From Novosphingobium sp. (GTDB lineage: Bacteria; Pseudomonadota; Alphaproteobacteria; Sphingomonadales; Sphingomonadaceae), in contig NZ_JAUYRV010000046.1 in NCBI RefSeq assembly GCF_030696665.1, forward strand, positions 124,001 to 188,000: a DNA stretch of 64,000 nucleotides, written 5' to 3'. Below the pieces are notes generated by a model. The model was not told where the DNA came from and ran no database searches. It saw nothing but the letters and a program-made list of their open reading frames with translations. Both the position numbers and the translations under genes were made by a program. Positions 1 through 11,495 of this stretch are shown one piece after another. Each line of letters starts with the position of its first letter. Positions within the stretch are counted from its first letter, which is position 1.

Positions 1-2086
<2,086 letters not shown>

Positions 2087-2195
2087 GGGCTGGAACCCTT
2101 CCACGGTCAGAGCGCACCTTACACTGCATTGCGTTGCAATACCGCGCAAGCAGGGTGGAGGGAGCGGGATGAGGCCGCCCCCTCCGAGGGAACAT

Positions 2196-4897
2196 TCAGA
2201 ACTTGTAGTTGAACCCGGCCATGAAACGGCGGCCATAGGTCTGATAGTTGCGGATCTGCAACGGCGCACCGTTATCGACCGAGACGAACGGTTCGTCTGT
2301 CAGGTTCTGGCCCTGCAGGAACAGTGACAGACCGTTGAGCGGGCTGCTGGCCTGAAAATCATAGCCGATCTGCGCATCAACGATGGTTTCCTTCAGCGCG
2401 CGGCGAAGCTCACGTTCTCCACCGAAGCCGACGAAGATGCCCTGGAAGGACGAGCGATAGCGGGCAGAAGCGCGCGCATTGAACCCGCCCTTTTCGAAGA
2501 ACAGCGTGCCCGATCCCACCCAGCGTGAATAGTCCGGCAGGTCCATCGACTGGGCGTTTGGTCCCGGCTTGATCGAGGTCTTGGTATAGCCAAGGCCGCC
2601 GGTGAAGCCGAAGCCTTCAAATGCGGGCGTGATCACGTCAAACGGCAGGGTGCCTGCCGTTTGACGCCATAGAGCTCGCCGCCGCTGCCATTTACCGCCG
2701 TGGTGATCGTGCCCACGAAATTGGTGATCGGCACGGGTGCAACGACAGGCAGGCCACTGTAATCGAACGGCACGACATCGCGGTAGATGTAGTTGTCGAG
2801 CTTCTTGTAGAACATCTGCACCCCGACATAGCCCTTGCTGCCGAAGTACTTCTCGATGTTCAGGTCAGCCGCCCAAGCGCGATAGGGTTCGAGCTGCGGG
2901 TTGCCGCCATTGCCGGTGATGACGCCGCTGTTGACGTTGTAGCTGTAATCAAGGCTGACTTTCATGTCCTCGAAGCGAGGACGCTGAATTTCGCGGGCAG
3001 CGGCAACGCGCACAACCCAGTCGCCCGGCAGACGGAAGTTCAGATTCATGCTCGGCAGGAAGTCCCAGTATCGCGCGCCACGCGTCACCGGCACCAGACT
3101 GGCCGCGGCGAGGTTCTGGAAACCGCGCGATTTCTGTTCGGTGTTCTGCGCCAGCAAGCCGATGTTGCCGTCCATCTCCACCGCGCCAAAGGCGGCCTTG
3201 AGATCGCCCTTCAGGTAGATCGACATGACACGCTCGGTCACCGAGTAGGCCTTCGCCGGAACGTCCTTGCTGGTGTTCGGTGTGAGCACGTAGACGCCGT
3301 CCGCCAGCATCGCGAACGGATCGTAGCCGATGATCGGGCCGACGCCGATGAAGCCCAGATCGGTTGCACCAGTGCGATACTTTTCCGGCACCGTGAGAGA
3401 CTTTGCACCACCGACAAGGTTCAGGAACGATTCAACCGGCGTCTTGCCCTTGGTACGGTCAACATAGGCCGTCCCGACGCTCAGCTTTGACAGGAAACCG
3501 CTCTCCAGTTCCTTGCCCACTTCGATCTGGAAGCTCTTGATCTCATCGTCGATGATGCGATCGTTGTAGTAGCCTTCCTGCGAACCAAGCGGCGCGCCTG
3601 CGCCCCAGCCCAGCGGATCGGTCAGCACAATCGTGTTGTAGTTGCCATAATCCAGTGTGTTGCTGGTGAACTTCGTGCCGGTCGGACCGCTCTCGAAAGT
3701 CAGCGTATCGTTGGCACCAACGCCCGCACCCGGACCTGTTCCGGCGTTGGTTTCCAGCGTCAGCTCGTTGCGGTCGGTCTTTGAATAGCCGAAATCGAAC
3801 GACGCCGACCAGCCATCGTCACCCGTCCAGGCTGCGTTGAAGCCGCCCGAAAAGATGTCAGACTTGCGCTCATACCCGTGGTTCTTGACCACCTCTTCGA
3901 CGCCCGTGAAAGTGCCCTGCGTGATCAGATTGCCATTGGTCTTAATGCCCGCCGTGGACAGTTGCGCCGGGCTGAACGCCAGCGGAAACTCGACCCCGCG
4001 CTTGATCTGCTTGTCGGTAAACTTGCCGTAGAAGCCATCTACCGTCAGCATCAGTTCGTCGACCGGCTTGAACTGGACGGTGCCCTGAATGCCAAGCCGC
4101 TGGAGCTGGGTGGAAACGCCGAATGGCTTCATGCCCCCGATGACCTTGGTGCCATTCGGCGCATCGGCATAGCCCCAGGCCTCGAACTCCTGCGCCTGAT
4201 ACGGCTCGTCGGTATAGGCTGCAGACAGCGCCACGCCGAGGCGGTCTTCCATGAACTGGCCAACGTAAGTGCCTGTGGCGCGATAGCCGAACTCGTTGCT
4301 GTCAGCATTGACCTTGCCCAGATCGGTGTAGGTGCCGCGCTCGCCGAACGAGATCAGGCCCTTGCCGAATTCCAGCGGACGGATCGTCTTGATGTCGACC
4401 GTGCCGACAAGGCCCTGATGCACGAGATTTGCCTGCGGTGCCTTGTACACATCCACGCGGCTGACGATTTCCGAAGGGAACTGGTCAAATTCGACATTGC
4501 GCTGTTCGCCTGTCGACGTTTGCGGGCGACCGTTGAGCGTCGTGGAAGACAGGTCCGCACTCGATCCGCGAATGGCGATGGAGTTGGCGCGGCCGAACAG
4601 GCGCTGGGTGGTCAGGCCCGGCAGGCGTGCGATGGATTCGCCGATTGAGGCATCGGGCAAGCGGCCGATGTCTTCGGCCGAAACGGATTCCACGATCACC
4701 GACGAGGTTTTCTTGGTGTTGACCGCTGTGGCCAGCGATGCGCGAAAGCCGGTGACGACGATTGCCGGCTCTTCAGCTTCGGGTGCGGCCTGCGGTTCTG
4801 CACTGCTGTCTTGTGCAATTGCCGGATTGGCGGCGAGGGCCACGGTCAATGCTGCAAGCGAAGCGCCCGCAACTGCGGTGAATGTGCGAAAAGCCAT
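2196..4897 (-). pseudogene. TonB-dependent receptor for oligosaccharides, frameshifted
   Basis: An outer-membrane TonB receptor of about 900 residues in two reading frames. The main frame starts at the ATG at 4897 (GGGAG ribosome site, signal peptide MAFRTFTAVAGASLAALTVALA) and carries a plug with SVIVESVSAEDIGRLPDASIGESIARLPG and a long barrel. It is cut short just after GSGGELYGV, at about 2642. The barrel resumes in another frame with LPFDVITPAFEGFGF and ends at 2196 with the terminal aromatic residue typical of these barrels (FNYKF). The break coincides with a perfect inverted repeat. The receptor sits in a divergent locus with a LacI regulator and upstream of amylase genes, so maltodextrin or sucrose-type substrates are inferred. 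Either the gene is inactive or the frameshift is a sequencing artefact. Confidence 0.85.
2636..2666. repeat. Perfect 14-bp inverted repeat at the receptor frameshift
   Basis: CGTCAAACGGCAGG is followed by the 3-base loop GTG and the exact reverse complement CCTGCCGTTTGACG. The arm next to the second frame encodes the expected LPFDV, so that arm looks original. The other arm replaces the residues expected after LYGV and leaves 14 instead of 15 or 12 bases, which shifts the frame. Confidence 0.95.
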
Positions 4898-5035
4898 GTT
4901 GAATCTCACTCCCCCAAGCCGGACATTTCCGGCCTCGAAACCTGATCGACGTATCGTGATGCGAACCACGGAGCCGATGAACCGGCCTTCCGTTCGAATC
5001 CGGTTTTACGGGAGGGATGGGCGATGACGAATATG

Positions 5036-5047
5036 GCATACGTATAC
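5036..5047. promoter_or_regulatory. Predicted operator of the first LacI regulator
   Basis: GCATACGTATAC contains the palindrome ATACGTAT. It lies in the 338-base gap (4898-5235) between the divergent TonB receptor and lacI genes. A near copy, 11 of 12 bases the same on the opposite strand, is found at 6291-6302 before the MFS carrier. LacI-family proteins usually bind such short palindromes next to their own gene. I see no gene or other clear element in the rest of the gap. Confidence 0.6.
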
Positions 5048-5235
5048 TATGCATTAAATGGTTTCAGATGAAGCTTTCTTGCAACGACGCCGACTAGCAG
5101 AAAACTCTGTCATATCCGCAGGTTCGCACTGATCACGTGCGCCGGCAGACTCCTGATTGCATGCGCCGAACTTCACGCATACACTCGGCGCAAGCCAGCT
5201 TCGGGACCACACCGGGCGGCGGGAGAGACGGGGAT

Positions 5236-6270
5236 ATGGGGCGTCGGCCTTCGAACAAGCCAACCAGCTTTGACATTGCCTATCTTGCAGGGGTTTCGCA
5301 GCCGACGGTCAGCCGTGCGCTGCGCGGCAGCAAATCTGTCAGCATGGCCACCCGCCAGAAAATCGAGGCGATTGCTCGTCAGCTTAATTACACGGTCGAC
5401 AAGAACGCATCGTCGTTGCGCTCTCAGCGCTCAAACACGCTTGCACTGCTGTTCTTTGAAGACCCGACGCCCGATGAATCGAACATCAACCCGTTCTTTC
5501 TCGCCATGCTCGGCTCGATTACCCGCCATTGCGCCAATCGCGGTTTAGATCTGTTGATTTCATTCCAGAAACTGGATGACGATTGGCACAAACGCTATCA
5601 GGACAGCCACCGCGCTGACGGCCTGATCCTGCTCGGCTACGGCGATTACACCGCTTATGAGCCGCGTCTGCGCCAGCTTTTGCGGTCGGGCACGCACTTT
5701 GTGCGCTGGGGGTCTGTTGACGAGGGCACGATTGGCGCAACTGTCGGCTCCGACAATTTCGGCGCGGGGCGCATGGCGGGGGAGCATCTGCTGGCGCGTG
5801 GACGGCGGAAAATCGCCTTTCTGGGCCAGGCGGATTCGCACTACCCGGAGTTTGAGCAGCGTTACGCAGGTCTTGCCAAAGCGATCACCACAGCCGGGCT
5901 GGAACCGGACCGCAATCTGATCGTCGATGCCGTTTCCGATGAAGAGATCGGCTATAAAGCTGCGCGTACACTGCTGGCACGCGGAGCGGCGTTCGACGCG
6001 GTGTTCGCCGCCAGTGACCTTATCGCCATCGGCGCGATGCGGGCCTTGGCCGAGGCTGGACTTCATGTGCCCAACGATATTTCCGTTGTCGGCTTTGACG
6101 ATATTCCCGCCGCCGCCTTTACATCGCCGCCGCTGACCACGCTGATGCAGGACATCCGGCTTGCCGGAGAAGCGCTGGTGGAAAGCGTGCTGGCGCAAGT
6201 GGAAGGCCGGGCACCCAACCCGCGCATCCTGCCTGCCCGTCTTGTGGTCCGCGCGAGCAGCGGCGGGTGA
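5236..6270 (+). CDS. LacI-family transcriptional regulator (system 1)
   Basis: A 344-residue regulator. The ATG at 5236 follows GGGAGAG and places the N-terminal helix-turn-helix correctly: FDIAYLAGVSQPTVSRALRGSKSVS, followed by the hinge region. The rest is a periplasmic-binding-protein-like sugar sensor, with DGLILLGYGDY, FAASDLIAIGAMRALAEAGLHVPNDISVVGFDDIPAAAFTSPPLTTL near the end, as in other family members. It is divergent from the TonB receptor and just upstream of the MFS carrier and fructokinase. By inference it represses both units from the paired sites at 5036 and 6291 and is released by an imported sugar. Confidence 0.92.
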   Translation: MGRRPSNKPTSFDIAYLAGVSQPTVSRALRGSKSVSMATRQKIEAIARQLNYTVDKNASSLRSQRSNTLALLFFEDPTPDESNINPFFLAMLGSITRHCANRGLDLLISFQKLDDDWHKRYQDSHRADGLILLGYGDYTAYEPRLRQLLRSGTHFVRWGSVDEGTIGATVGSDNFGAGRMAGEHLLARGRRKIAFLGQADSHYPEFEQRYAGLAKAITTAGLEPDRNLIVDAVSDEEIGYKAARTLLARGAAFDAVFAASDLIAIGAMRALAEAGLHVPNDISVVGFDDIPAAAFTSPPLTTLMQDIRLAGEALVESVLAQVEGRAPNPRILPARLVVRASSGG

Positions 6271-6290
6271 TTCTTTGGCGTTCGTTTTTG

Positions 6291-6302
6291 GTATTCGTAT
6301 GC
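6291..6302. promoter_or_regulatory. Second predicted operator of the first LacI regulator
   Basis: GTATTCGTATGC is the reverse complement of GCATACGAATAC and differs by one base from the site at 5036-5047. It lies 113 bases before the MFS start codon. Just after it, GCATCGATTGC (6303-6313) resembles the operator type of the second LacI regulator with one base missing, which may hint at cross-regulation. Confidence 0.5.
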
Positions 6303-6414
6303 GCATCGATTGCAGCATAGTCCGCATTCTGCGACGTCCCTGCGTGTGAAGCCGCAGGGCGCGCCGCATCAGACGGTCACCAACGAGCCGCAGCGCCGTG
6401 ATCGGGGAGTAGAA

Positions 6415-7920
6415 ATGTCCACACAGTCCGGCGTCGTCGCCACGCCCAAACCCCGGCAGGGCTTCTGGGGCCTGTGGAACATCAGCTTCGGGTATTTCGG
6501 CATCCAGCTAGCCTTTGCGCTGCAGGCCGCCAATGTCAGCCGCATCTTCCAGTCGCTTGGCAGCCCGGTCGATGATCTGGCCTTCCTGTGGATCGCAGGC
6601 CCGGTAACCGGACTTTTGGTGCAGCCATTGATCGGGTATTACTCGGACCGCACATGGGGGCGTTTTGGCCGCAGACGTCCATATTTTCTGGCCGGGGCGC
6701 TGCTGACTGCACTCGCACTGATCGGACTTCCCAACGCAGGGCTGCTGCTTTTTGCCGCCGCGTTTCTGTGGATGCTTGATGCCTCGCTAAACGTCGCGAT
6801 GGAGCCTTTCCGTGCCTTTGCCGGAGACATGACGCCCGATGATCAGCGCGCGCAGGCCTTCGCAATCCAAACCGCGTTCATCGGCGCAGGTGCGGTGCTG
6901 GGCAGCATCGCGCCTGCCCTGTTCAACGCGCTGGGTATTGCCAATACAGCGCCAGACGGTGTGATCCCGCCCTCGGTGCGCTACAGCTTCTACCTTGGCG
7001 CGGCGGCCATCGTGCTTACGGTGGGATGGACCGTTCTGCGCGTGCGCGAATATGCGCCGAATGAAATGGCGGCATTTGAAGGTACGACCGCAGACCAGGA
7101 TATTGCGCAGCATGAACCGCTCGTCCATCCGCGCTCCGGGCCGCTGTGGATCGTTGCAGGTGGAACACTTCTCGCACTGGTGGCTGTGCTCGAACTGGAC
7201 AGACAGCTTTATGTTCTGGGCGGCGGACTGGCCATCTTTGGTGCAATCCAGATCGGCGTTCGCGCTACCTCTGCCAAGGGCGCGCTGGCCCACATCGTCT
7301 CAGATCTCGCGCAGATGCCGGTGCAGATGAAGCAGCTTGCCTTTGCGCAGTTCTTCACATGGATCGGGTTTTTCATCGTGTGGATCTACACCACGCCAGT
7401 CGTCACCGCGCAGGCCTTTGGCGCAATCGGGACTGCCAGCGCGGCCTACAACGAAGGCGCTGACTGGGTCGGTGTGATGTTTGCGTTCTACAACGGCGTT
7501 GCGATCATTGCAGCGTTCCTCCTGTCAGCCCTTGCACGGCGCATCGGCAATGCCGCTACGCATGCTATAGGCCTGTTGAGCGGGGCGGCCGGTTTCATCG
7601 GCCTGCTGCTGCTGCGTGACCCTGTGATGTTGCTGCTGCCGATGGTGGGTATGGGGGTTGCGTGGGCCTCGGTCCTGTCGATGCCATACGTCATCCTCAC
7701 CCGCGTGCTGCCGCCGCGCAAATTCGGCATCTACATCGGAATCTTCAATTTCTTCATTGTCATACCCCAGCTTGTCGTCGCCACGCTGATGGGCGGGATC
7801 ATGCGCAGCTTCTTCCCCGGAGAGCCGCGCTGGACCATGCTCGTCGCTGCGTTGATGATGGTAGCGGCGGCTGCAGCAATGATGCTGGTACGTGAACACG
7901 CAAAGGATGCTGCAAAATGA
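6415..7920 (+). CDS. MFS sugar transporter (sucrose/maltose carrier type)
   Basis: A 501-residue inner-membrane carrier with about 12 hydrophobic segments. The start at 6415 follows GGGGAG and gives a short cytoplasmic N-terminus before GFWGLWNISFGYFGIQLAFALQ. The first-loop motif GYYSDRTWGRFGRRRPYFLAG is typical of the GPH/sucrose-type MFS carriers, which take up disaccharides with protons. A large hydrophilic loop lies near residue 230. It overlaps the fructokinase by four bases (ATGA). The carrier at 20203-21609 is clearly related. It probably moves the sugar delivered by the outer-membrane receptor into the cytoplasm. Confidence 0.9.
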   Translation: MSTQSGVVATPKPRQGFWGLWNISFGYFGIQLAFALQAANVSRIFQSLGSPVDDLAFLWIAGPVTGLLVQPLIGYYSDRTWGRFGRRRPYFLAGALLTALALIGLPNAGLLLFAAAFLWMLDASLNVAMEPFRAFAGDMTPDDQRAQAFAIQTAFIGAGAVLGSIAPALFNALGIANTAPDGVIPPSVRYSFYLGAAAIVLTVGWTVLRVREYAPNEMAAFEGTTADQDIAQHEPLVHPRSGPLWIVAGGTLLALVAVLELDRQLYVLGGGLAIFGAIQIGVRATSAKGALAHIVSDLAQMPVQMKQLAFAQFFTWIGFFIVWIYTTPVVTAQAFGAIGTASAAYNEGADWVGVMFAFYNGVAIIAAFLLSALARRIGNAATHAIGLLSGAAGFIGLLLLRDPVMLLLPMVGMGVAWASVLSMPYVILTRVLPPRKFGIYIGIFNFFIVIPQLVVATLMGGIMRSFFPGEPRWTMLVAALMMVAAAAAMMLVREHAKDAAK

Positions 7921-8816
7921 GCGCGCAAGGTTTGATCGGTGCGGTGGAAGCGGGCGGCACGAAGTTCGTTCTCGCACTCGCCACGCCGGAAGGTGAGATA
8001 CTTGCCCGCACGCGCATGCCCACCAATACGCCCGCCGAAACATGGCCAGCCATGCAGGCGTTTTTCGCGCAAGCCAGCGCCGAGCATGGCCCCATCGCGG
8101 CGTTCGGCGTGGCCAGCTTTGGGCCGATCGACATTGATCCCGCCTCACCCGCCTATGGCACCTTTACCACCACGCCCAAGCCGGGCTGGTCGGGCGCACG
8201 ATTCCATGATGCGCTGGGCCGGTTTGGTGCGCCGATCATGGTGGATACCGATGTGAACGGCGCGGCGATTGGTGAATGGATGGCGGGTGCAGGGCAAGGC
8301 TGCCGGACACTGGCCTATACCACCATCGGCACCGGGATCGGCACGGGCGTCGTGCGCGCTGGCCGCTCGTTGATGGGCATATCGCACTTCGAAAGCGGCC
8401 ACATCGTACCCCCGCGCGATCCCTCGCGTGATCCTTTTGGCGGCATCTGTCCGTTCCACGGCGATTGCCTTGAAGGTCTTGCCTGCGGCCCAGCCATCGA
8501 ACGCCGCTGGGGCAAGAGCCTTGACCAACTGGGGCCTGACGAAACCGGCCTGATCGCCAGCTACATCGCACATCTGGCCAGCACTTTGGTGCTGCTGCAC
8601 ATGCCCGACCGGTTGATCTTCGGGGGTGGCGTCATGAAGGCACCGGGGTTGGTGGAAGCGGTGCGCCGCGAGACGGCAGCACGGCTGAATGGTTATGTCA
8701 GCCATCCGCGTCTGGACGAAGGGCTGGAAAACTACATCGTGACACCCGGCCTTGGCGATGATGCCGGGATTACCGGCGCAATCGAACTTGGGCGTCAGGC
8801 ACTCGTCAAAGGATAG
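7917..8816 (+). CDS. ROK-family fructokinase
   Basis: A 299-residue sugar kinase. The phosphate-binding start GAVEAGGTKFVLALA, the central TIGTGIGTGVV and the zinc-site motif CPFHGDCLEGLACGPAIERRWG follow the pattern of bacterial ROK fructokinases, which make fructose 6-phosphate from fructose and ATP. It is translationally coupled to the MFS carrier through ATGA. Its 3' end overlaps the convergent GH32 gene by 22 bases. It is the only sugar kinase in the carbohydrate region and so probably serves both the system 1 and the GH32/GH68 enzymes of system 2. Confidence 0.9.
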   Translation: MSAQGLIGAVEAGGTKFVLALATPEGEILARTRMPTNTPAETWPAMQAFFAQASAEHGPIAAFGVASFGPIDIDPASPAYGTFTTTPKPGWSGARFHDALGRFGAPIMVDTDVNGAAIGEWMAGAGQGCRTLAYTTIGTGIGTGVVRAGRSLMGISHFESGHIVPPRDPSRDPFGGICPFHGDCLEGLACGPAIERRWGKSLDQLGPDETGLIASYIAHLASTLVLLHMPDRLIFGGGVMKAPGLVEAVRRETAARLNGYVSHPRLDEGLENYIVTPGLGDDAGITGAIELGRQALVKG

Positions 8817-10120
8817 CGGACCGTAAGTGAGCCTTCGCCGCGCAAGCTGAACGCCTCTCCCGCAAGGCGATGCTGCAAGGTCAGGCAATCCGCGCCCTTG
8901 CTCGCCAGCACCTCGATGCTTCCGCTGTCGAGCCAGATTTCAACAGGCGCGTCGTCGGACACGGTCATTGTCGAAGCATGGTTTAATTGCGGCGTCACTG
9001 GATCACGGCGGGTGACGCGCAACAGGCCAGTGGCAAGCGCACATTGAAATGTGCGCCCAGCATCGTCTGCAAGTGTGAACTGCCAGTTTTCCCGCGCAGG
9101 TGCTTCAAGCAGGGCTGCTGCTCCCAGCGGTGAGCGCCCATCGTCAAGCGACAGGGTCTCCGCTGGCCCGAACAGCGCGCGGCACGATGGTTCTACCGTC
9201 TGCACCAGCTTGAGGGTTTCACCATCACGCCGGAGCGAAAGCCTTCGCGGCAGGCTCATCGCCCCTCGCCAGCCTTGCAGGGGCAGATGCTTTTGCACCG
9301 CATGATTGCCCATCCACCCGATCCATGTCGGGCGGTTCCGGCCATCGCGCGGATCAGTCCAGCCAATCGCGGCGTAGAATTCATCGCCATGATCAGCGAT
9401 TTGCCAAGCTGTTTCGGGCACAAAACGCACACCGTCAAACTGGCCAACCCGGTAGAGCGCTCCCGATCCGGGCGCGCCGGAAAGCACGTCCACCTTGAAC
9501 AGCCAGCGCGTCTTGCCCGATCCCTCAACCGGCAGTTCGATCAGGAATGGACACTCCCACAAGTGCCCCGGTGCGCCATCGCGGGCGATCTCCGAAAGCT
9601 CGTGCCAATCCTTCAGGTTGGTCGAACCATAGATCAGCGCTCGGTTCTCGTCCGAAAGCACCACCACCATGATCCACTGCTGCGAAGGCTCATGCCAGAA
9701 TACGCTGGGATCACGGAAATCGGCCATCTGCCGGTCCAGCACCGGATTGCCGGCAAACTTCGTGAACGTCCGCCCACCGTCTGTGCTGGCCGCGATGCAT
9801 TGGAACTGGTGCGCCCGGTCCGTCCGCGCGCCGGTATAGACCGCGATCATTGCGTCTTTGCCAAGTCCTGCGCTGCCTGCATGGTCGATCACCGCAGAGC
9901 CGGAGAAGATCATCGTGCTGTCTTCCTCAGCCAGCGCCACCGGCAATTCCTGCCACTGCGCCAGATCGCGGCTGACGGCGTGGCCCCATGACATGTGGCC
10001 CCATTCCTCGCTGAACGGGTTGTACTGGTAGAACATGTGCCATTCCCCATCCTGCCAGACGAGGCCGTTGGGATCGCTCAGCCAGTTGGCTGCGGGGGCA
10101 TAGTGATAGCGCGGTCGCAT
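8795..10120 (-). CDS. GH32 beta-fructosidase (sucrose/fructan hydrolase)
   Basis: A 441-residue five-bladed-propeller hydrolase without signal peptide, hence probably cytoplasmic. The nucleophile motif is WLSDPNG (usually WMNDPNG), the transition-state motif is FRDPSVFW and the acid/base Glu is in WECPFLIEL. A C-terminal beta-sandwich follows. GH32 enzymes release fructose from sucrose, raffinose or fructans. It starts one base after the stop codon of the 2OG-oxygenase gene and so belongs to the TonB receptor/halogenase operon. The fructose would be trapped by the nearby ROK kinase. Confidence 0.93.
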   Translation of the reverse strand: MRPRYHYAPAANWLSDPNGLVWQDGEWHMFYQYNPFSEEWGHMSWGHAVSRDLAQWQELPVALAEEDSTMIFSGSAVIDHAGSAGLGKDAMIAVYTGARTDRAHQFQCIAASTDGGRTFTKFAGNPVLDRQMADFRDPSVFWHEPSQQWIMVVVLSDENRALIYGSTNLKDWHELSEIARDGAPGHLWECPFLIELPVEGSGKTRWLFKVDVLSGAPGSGALYRVGQFDGVRFVPETAWQIADHGDEFYAAIGWTDPRDGRNRPTWIGWMGNHAVQKHLPLQGWRGAMSLPRRLSLRRDGETLKLVQTVEPSCRALFGPAETLSLDDGRSPLGAAALLEAPARENWQFTLADDAGRTFQCALATGLLRVTRRDPVTPQLNHASTMTVSDDAPVEIWLDSGSIEVLASKGADCLTLQHRLAGEAFSLRGEGSLTVRYPLTSA

Positions 10121-10121
10121 T

Positions 10122-11495
10122 TCAGGCTTTCATGTTGGGGATCACGTCGAAGGCAATCGTCAGGCGCTCGCCATCGTCGAACGGCACGGTGCCGTGCCAC
10201 ATGGTGGAAGGGAACAGAGCCAGCTTGCCCGGTTTCGGCACCACCTCACCGTAGGGTTTGACCGCAAGGCCCAGTTCCAGCGGCGCTGCTCCGAACTGCA
10301 AGTGCCCCGCTGGTGGCGTGCCGAGTTTGGCCGCGTCCGGCACGGCTACGTACAGGGCAGAACTGATCCAGCCCATCGGATGCGTGTGGACGGCGTGAAA
10401 GCCGCCCGGTCGCAGGCGCACCGACCAGCTTCCCGCAAACAGAAAACGCCCGCGTGGCGCGGCGAGCAGTGGGTGTGAGGGATCGGCGTGCGGCAGGTCA
10501 TCGATGTAAAGCCGCACCGCCGTTTCGATCTTTGCCCGCGCGTTGGCGATCACTGGATCTATGCGCAGCAACAAGGGTCGCTCGGTCTGCGTGCCCCCTC
10601 GCACCGACTGTTCGTGCCAAGGTTGCTGCATCGTGTGGAGCCGACGGAGCGTTCCAGCCAGTTCGTGGAGTTCCGCTACCGTGAAATCCAGATCGAAGCT
10701 GCGCACATCGCGCATCCCGCCGTCGAGCCACTCTGCCCGCGCATCGCCAAGCAGGCGCCAAGCGAACGATAGATAGGGCCAGAACGCCCGCATCGCCGGT
10801 GTGCCCATGTGCCGCACGCAAACATCGCGCGCCCGCTCGATTTGACCACCGCGCAGGAAATGCCGCACCCGCGCAAGGTCCAGCCCGACGTCCTGCACAT
10901 GCTCGACCTTATCGAACAAAGCCGGATCACTCGCCGCTTCACCGCTCTCGCTGGCAATGAACAGCTTGCCCAGCAGCGAAGCTTGCCGCTCACCCAGCGC
11001 AGCTTCGGCATCGGCAATCACGTGTCGCGCCGCATCCCAGTCCTTCGCCGTGGCAAGCACATGGAACCACGCCATGCGCAGGCCAAAGTTGGACGGATCG
11101 CGCGCAATTGCTGCGGCAAAGCTGCGTGCGAAGTCGCCGTCTCCGGCAGTTGCCCTCATCCCGCACAGGCAGCGGTGTCCATCAATCCATGCGGGGTTTT
11201 CTCCCAGCACTTGTTCAAGCAGCGCCTCGCCTTCATCCTGCCGACGTTCTGCCGCAAGCGCCGTGGCCCGGCTGCGCTGAAGGTCGATCCGCGCCGGCGA
11301 AAGTTCGGCCGCGCGGGCATAGAGACCGGCGGCAGGCTGACCTGCCTCAAACGACACCTGAGCGACACCTAACGCGACATTGGCGTCATCCGGCGCCAGC
11401 TTGGCGGCCGCAAGAATGGCCTCAAGCGCACCTGCCGTATCCTGCAAATCGCGCAACGCCACCGCACGTTGCAGCAGGGCTTGCGCGTCGCTCAT
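10122..11495 (-). CDS. TPR protein with C-terminal 2OG-Fe(II) oxygenase domain
   Basis: A 457-residue protein starting at ATG 11495, which overlaps the halogenase stop (ATGA). The N-terminal half is built of tetratricopeptide-like repeats ([41 protein letters not shown]). The C-terminal 200 residues are a putative 2OG-Fe(II) oxygenase of the Pfam 13759 type: [11 protein letters not shown] gives HxH-like metal ligands, MWHGTVPF the distal His and ERLTIAFDV the 2-oxoglutarate Arg. Substrate unknown. Its fixed position between a halogenase-like gene and a GH32 gene, behind a TonB receptor, suggests a protein or ligand modification role for that system; this is inference. Confidence 0.85.
   Translation of the reverse strand: MSDAQALLQRAVALRDLQDTAGALEAILAAAKLAPDDANVALGVAQVSFEAGQPAAGLYARAAELSPARIDLQRSRATALAAERRQDEGEALLEQVLGENPAWIDGHRCLCGMRATAGDGDFARSFAAAIARDPSNFGLRMAWFHVLATAKDWDAARHVIADAEAALGERQASLLGKLFIASESGEAASDPALFDKVEHVQDVGLDLARVRHFLRGGQIERARDVCVRHMGTPAMRAFWPYLSFAWRLLGDARAEWLDGGMRDVRSFDLDFTVAELHELAGTLRRLHTMQQPWHEQSVRGGTQTERPLLLRIDPVIANARAKIETAVRLYIDDLPHADPSHPLLAAPRGRFLFAGSWSVRLRPGGFHAVHTHPMGWISSALYVAVPDAAKLGTPPAGHLQFGAAPLELGLAVKPYGEVVPKPGKLALFPSTMWHGTVPFDDGERLTIAFDVIPNMKA

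Noticed and set aside
2087..2195. Terminator between the frameshifted receptor and the amylase
   Set aside because: Only short GC-rich partial palindromes and no T run; not strong enough to call.
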